Shown here one piece after another: positions 6,602-8,132 of a DNA stretch of 8,132 nucleotides (positions are counted from its first letter, which is position 1; every line of letters begins with the position of its first letter). The notes beneath the pieces are model-generated. The model saw nothing but the letters and a program-made list of their open reading frames with translations, ran no database searches and had not been told where the DNA came from. The stretch spans positions 3,616-11,747 of the forward strand of contig JAHFEP010000082.1 in NCBI GenBank assembly GCA_023248415.1, given 5' to 3'. The DNA comes from Nitrospirota bacterium (GTDB taxonomy: Bacteria > Nitrospirota > CAKKRA01 > 9FT-COMBO-42-15). A program made the position numbers and the translations under genes.

Positions 6602-7192
6602 ATGTCATTTATAAATTACTCTGCACGCGAGATAAACTGTAAGATTGTTTACTACGGCCCCGGTTTAGGCGGCAAGACAACAAATCTTCAATACATATAT
6701 AAAAAGACATCCCCAGATGCAAAGGGAAAGATGATATCCCTGGCAACTGAGACAGAGAGGACGTTGTTCTTTGATTTTCTGCCATTAGCTCTGGGAATGA
6801 TAAGGGGGTTTAAGACCCGTTTTCATTTATATACTGTTCCGGGACAGGTATTCTATGATGCAAGCAGAAAGCTTATATTAAAAGGTGTTGACGGCGTTGT
6901 GTTTGTGGCAGATTCACAGGTTGAGAGGATGGAAGCAAACATAGAGAGTCTTGAGAATCTCAGGACAAACCTTACAGAACAGGGATATAATTTAGACGCA
7001 ATCTCATTCTGCATCCAATATAATAAAAGGGACCTCCCGAATGTTGTGCCTGTAGAAGAGATGAACAGGGTTCTTAATCCAAGAAATGTGCCCTGGTTTG
7101 AGGGAGTTGCAAAGGATGGAAGGGGTGTTTTTGATACATTGAAAGAGGTTGCGAAACAGGTATTGATGGAGTTAAAGAAGGCTGGAAGATAG
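6602..7192 (+). CDS. mglA: MglA Ras-like GTPase, cell polarity/gliding regulator
   Basis: A 196-aa small GTPase very similar to Myxococcus MglA. The P-loop GPGLGGKTT is at residues 19-27, R53 stands where the MglA arginine finger is known, TVPGQ (78-82) is the switch II region with T78 and Q82, and NKRD (141-144) is the guanine-specificity motif. RKLILKGVDGVVFVADSQ (89-106) is a family hallmark. All residues needed for binding and hydrolysis appear intact, so an active GTPase is expected. With MglB it would set the leading/lagging pole and control motility organelles. GGAAGGAAG at 6584-6592 serves as ribosome binding site. The gene ends just before an inverted repeat that may terminate mglBA. 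Confidence 0.95.
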   Translation: MSFINYSAREINCKIVYYGPGLGGKTTNLQYIYKKTSPDAKGKMISLATETERTLFFDFLPLALGMIRGFKTRFHLYTVPGQVFYDASRKLILKGVDGVVFVADSQVERMEANIESLENLRTNLTEQGYNLDAISFCIQYNKRDLPNVVPVEEMNRVLNPRNVPWFEGVAKDGRGVFDTLKEVAKQVLMELKKAGR

Positions 7193-7198
7193 CAAACC

Positions 7199-7230
7199 AT
7201 AAAATAGCAATTAAAAACTCGCTATTTTAT
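7199..7230 (+). terminator. Inverted repeat after mglA, possible terminator
   Basis: ATAAAATAGC (7199-7208) pairs perfectly over 10 bp with GCTATTTTAT (7221-7230) around a 12-nt loop. It starts 6 nt after the mglA stop. It is AT-rich and lacks a clean T-tract after the stem, so intrinsic termination is uncertain. A second short stem, CTGGC (7234-7238) with GCCAG (7244-7248), follows directly. Confidence 0.45.
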
Positions 7231-7268
7231 AAACTGGCGATTTGCCAGCCATACTTTGTTATCAACAC

Positions 7269-7316
7269 ATTTTTGCTCCTCACCGTATAGGTTACATACG
7301 GCTGCGTCGCAAAAAT
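7269..7316. repeat. 48-bp palindrome resembling the core of repeats A and B
   Basis: ATTTTTGC (7269-7276) pairs with GCAAAAAT (7309-7316), and CCGTAT (7283-7288) with ATACGG (7296-7301). The CCTCAC before and GCTGCG after the inner stem also flank the inner stem of repeats A and B, in the same order and orientation. It may be a short or diverged relative of that repeat. The resemblance is limited to the core. Confidence 0.5.
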
Positions 7317-7326
7317 GGCCTCTGCC

Positions 7327-7379
7327 TTGTCTGGCAGACAACTTACCAGTTTTCCCAAAAATCAAAGTCTATTTTTGGG
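7327..7379. repeat. Two further inverted repeats upstream of the tRNA promoter
   Basis: TTGTCT (7327-7332) and AGACAA (7336-7341) form a 6-bp palindrome around GGC. CCCAAAAAT (7354-7362) and ATTTTTGGG (7371-7379) form a perfect 9-bp stem with an 8-nt loop. The second ends 13 nt before the -35 box and could be a terminator for leftward or rightward readthrough, or a protein-binding site. Nothing coding is visible in the spacer between mglA and the tRNA gene. Confidence 0.45.
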
Positions 7380-7392
7380 GCAAATATTTTTC

Positions 7393-7421
7393 TTGACGAT
7401 GCCCGCCAGATAGTTTAAAAT
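7393..7421 (+). promoter_or_regulatory. Predicted sigma70-type promoter for tRNA-Asn
   Basis: TTGACG (7393-7398), exactly 17 nt, then TAAAAT (7416-7421). This is the strongest promoter match in the window. A start near 7428 would give a short leader of about 25 nt before the mature tRNA 5' end at 7454, as expected for a tRNA transcript. Confidence 0.75.
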
Positions 7422-7524
7422 AACTACAAAATTTAATAGAGCAAAACCGATACTCCCCGGTAGCTCAGTCGGTAGAGCAGGTGGCTGTGCGGACCGCCGT
7501 GAGGCGGCGAGCAGTGAGTCTTTC

Positions 7525-7541
7525 AAAGGGAAAGACATTTG
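7525..7541 (+). promoter_or_regulatory. Ribosome binding site and TTG start of the intron HNH gene, inside P2
   Basis: The AAAGGG Shine-Dalgarno sequence (7525-7530) is the P2 loop plus the first base of the P2 3' strand (GTCTTTC/GAAAGAC, 7518-7524 and 7530-7536). The TTG start codon follows 2 nt after P2. The folded ribozyme would therefore present the site in a loop close to a stem. Confidence 0.55.
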
Positions 7542-7874
7542 GCTAAACGCGAAACACGGTGTTATGCAGACCGCAGGCAGTATTTAATAAGAGCTGTTCA
7601 CAAACGTCGGAAGAAAATCCGTCAGATGGCTGTTGACTATAAAGGCGGATGTTGTGAGGTCTGCGGTTACAATCGTTGCATAGAAGCGTTAGAGTTCCAT
7701 CACAGCAACTCTTCAGGTAAAGACTTCAGCATTTCTGAGAGAGGTTATACGAGAAGCTGGGTCAAGGTTAAAGAAGAGTTAGATAAGTGTATTTTATTGT
7801 GTGCCAATTGTCACCGAGAGATTCACGCTCAAAGTGCAGCTTCCACGGGAAACCGTGGTTGCAAAATCGGGTGA
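7539..7874 (+). CDS. HNH homing-type endonuclease encoded in the intron
   Basis: A 111-aa protein with a zinc-bound HNH nuclease pattern: C39-x2-C42, the HH pair at 54-55, and C88-x2-C91 followed by H92 and H96. A basic N-terminal helix region (KRRKKIRQ, residues 22-29) could bind DNA or RNA. Small HNH proteins of this kind are common in group I introns, where they cut intronless alleles and spread the intron. The start is TTG at 7539; AAAGGG at 7525-7530 gives an 8-nt spacing. An ATG at codon 30 would still keep all the HNH residues. The ORF lies between P2 and P3; its last codons run through a CCACGG/CCGTGG hairpin with GAAA loop (7843-7858) and the stop overlaps P3 and the start of P4. The reading frame is undamaged. 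Function is inferred from the family. Confidence 0.85.
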   Translation: MAKRETRCYADRRQYLIRAVHKRRKKIRQMAVDYKGGCCEVCGYNRCIEALEFHHSNSSGKDFSISERGYTRSWVKVKEELDKCILLCANCHREIHAQSAASTGNRGCKIG

Positions 7875-8132
7875 ATTCAGGGAAGCCTAAACCCTATTAG
7901 GTATTAAGGGTATGGTAATCCTGAGCGAAGTCCGCTGAATGGGAAAAAAGTAAGCGGAAACGTGCAGAGACTATGAGGTGAGGAACCCAACCAATAAGCC
8001 TCTATAGCGCCCGACACCCTAACTTTACTTTAATCAGGTAGAAAGGGTGATGAGATAGTCCAAGCCTTATGGAAACATAGGGGCATACTTGTAACCACCT
8101 TGTCGCTGGTTCGAGTCCGGCCCGGGGAGCCA

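Larger units (their letters stand above)
7489..8091 (+). ncRNA. Group I self-splicing intron, IC3-like, with an ORF
   Basis: A 603-nt intron. Exon 1 ends in U7488 and the intron ends in G8091, as group I splicing requires. P1: exon GCUGU (7484-7488) pairs with guide GCAGU (7511-7515), with the splice-site U7488 opposite G7511; the P1 top is CCGCC/GGCGG with a GUGA loop. P2: 7518-7524 with 7530-7536. P3: 7867-7873 with 8008-8014. P4: 7877-7881 with 7920-7924. P6: 7932-7936 with 7953-7957. P7: GACTAT (7969-7974) with ATAGTC (8055-8060), containing the R and S elements. P8: 8015-8020 with 8044-8049. P9: 8065-8071 with 8076-8082, GAAA loop. The P and Q elements (TTCAGGGAA, AATCCTGAGC) and R element (GTGCAGAGACTAT) resemble cyanobacterial tRNA-Leu introns. 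The core looks intact, so self-splicing is plausible. P10 is weak. Confidence 0.94.
7454..8132 (+). tRNA. tRNA-Asn(GUU), split in the anticodon by a group I intron
   Basis: Exons are 7454-7488 and 8092-8132. Joined, they give a complete 76-nt tRNA. The acceptor stem is TCCCCGG (7454-7460) with CCGGGGA (8122-8128), discriminator G8129 and encoded CCA (8130-8132). The D-arm is GCTC/GAGC (7463-7466, 7475-7478). The anticodon stem is GGTGG (7480-7484) with CCACC (8095-8099), and the joined loop is CTGTTAA with anticodon GTT. The T-arm is GCTGG/CCGGC (8105-8109, 8117-8121) with loop TTCGAGT. The U1-A72 pair, G discriminator and overall body match bacterial tRNA-Asn. The intron sits between positions 35 and 36, so unspliced RNA cannot work as a tRNA. 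Confidence 0.95.

Noticed and set aside
7487..8092. Alternative splice sites giving tRNA-Thr (GGU or UGU)
   Set aside because: These need exon 1 not ending in U or an intron not ending in G. The G discriminator and tRNA body also fit Asn, not Thr.
1..8132. Defence system, prophage or integrative element
   Set aside because: No integrase, toxin-antitoxin, restriction or phage gene was found. The only mobile-type items are the intron with its HNH gene and the small repeats.

Overview
This 8.1-kb window reads as bacterial chromosome of moderate GC, almost fully packed with genes on the + strand. Strict-anaerobe metabolism (a four-subunit 2-oxoacid:ferredoxin oxidoreductase), a Myxococcus-type MglB/MglA polarity pair and the overall codon style suggest a Nitrospirota- or Deltaproteobacteria-like anaerobe. 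That placement is inference and low confidence.

Layout. (1) 13-2636: dnaX-ybaB-recR, a common bacterial DNA replication/repair operon with gaps of 3 and 8 nt. The dnaX linker contains 14 tandem copies of a 7-bp repeat, read in frame. (2) 2638-2760: a 123-bp palindromic interspersed repeat (copy A). (3) 2801-5942: the oxidoreductase genes in the order gamma-delta-alpha-beta (porC, porD, porA, porB). PorCD and PorAB overlap translationally, but the two pairs are separated by a second 123-bp copy of the same repeat (copy B, 3669-3791). (4) 5958-7192: a good sigma70-type promoter, a short structured leader, then mglB and mglA, encoding a Ras-like GTPase and its roadblock-domain partner. (5) 7193-7453: a gene-free spacer with several inverted repeats and a near-consensus promoter. 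(6) 7454-8132: a tRNA-Asn(GUU) gene whose anticodon is split by a 603-nt group I intron. The intron encodes an HNH homing-type endonuclease.

How the parts work together. The first operon supplies the clamp-loader tau subunit, a nucleoid-associated protein and a recombination mediator. POR makes or consumes acetyl-CoA with ferredoxin as electron carrier. MglBA sets cell polarity, probably of type IV pili or gliding machinery. The most unusual region is the tRNA-Asn locus. The ribozyme core (P1, P2, P3, P4, P6, P7, P8, P9) can be drawn by eye, both exon boundaries fit group I rules, and the endonuclease gene is woven into intron structure at both ends: its ribosome binding site lies in P2 and its stop codon in P3. 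Other points worth checking are the heptamer tract in dnaX, where either alternative frame stops at once after the tract, and the repeat pair whose arms diverge yet remain palindromic.
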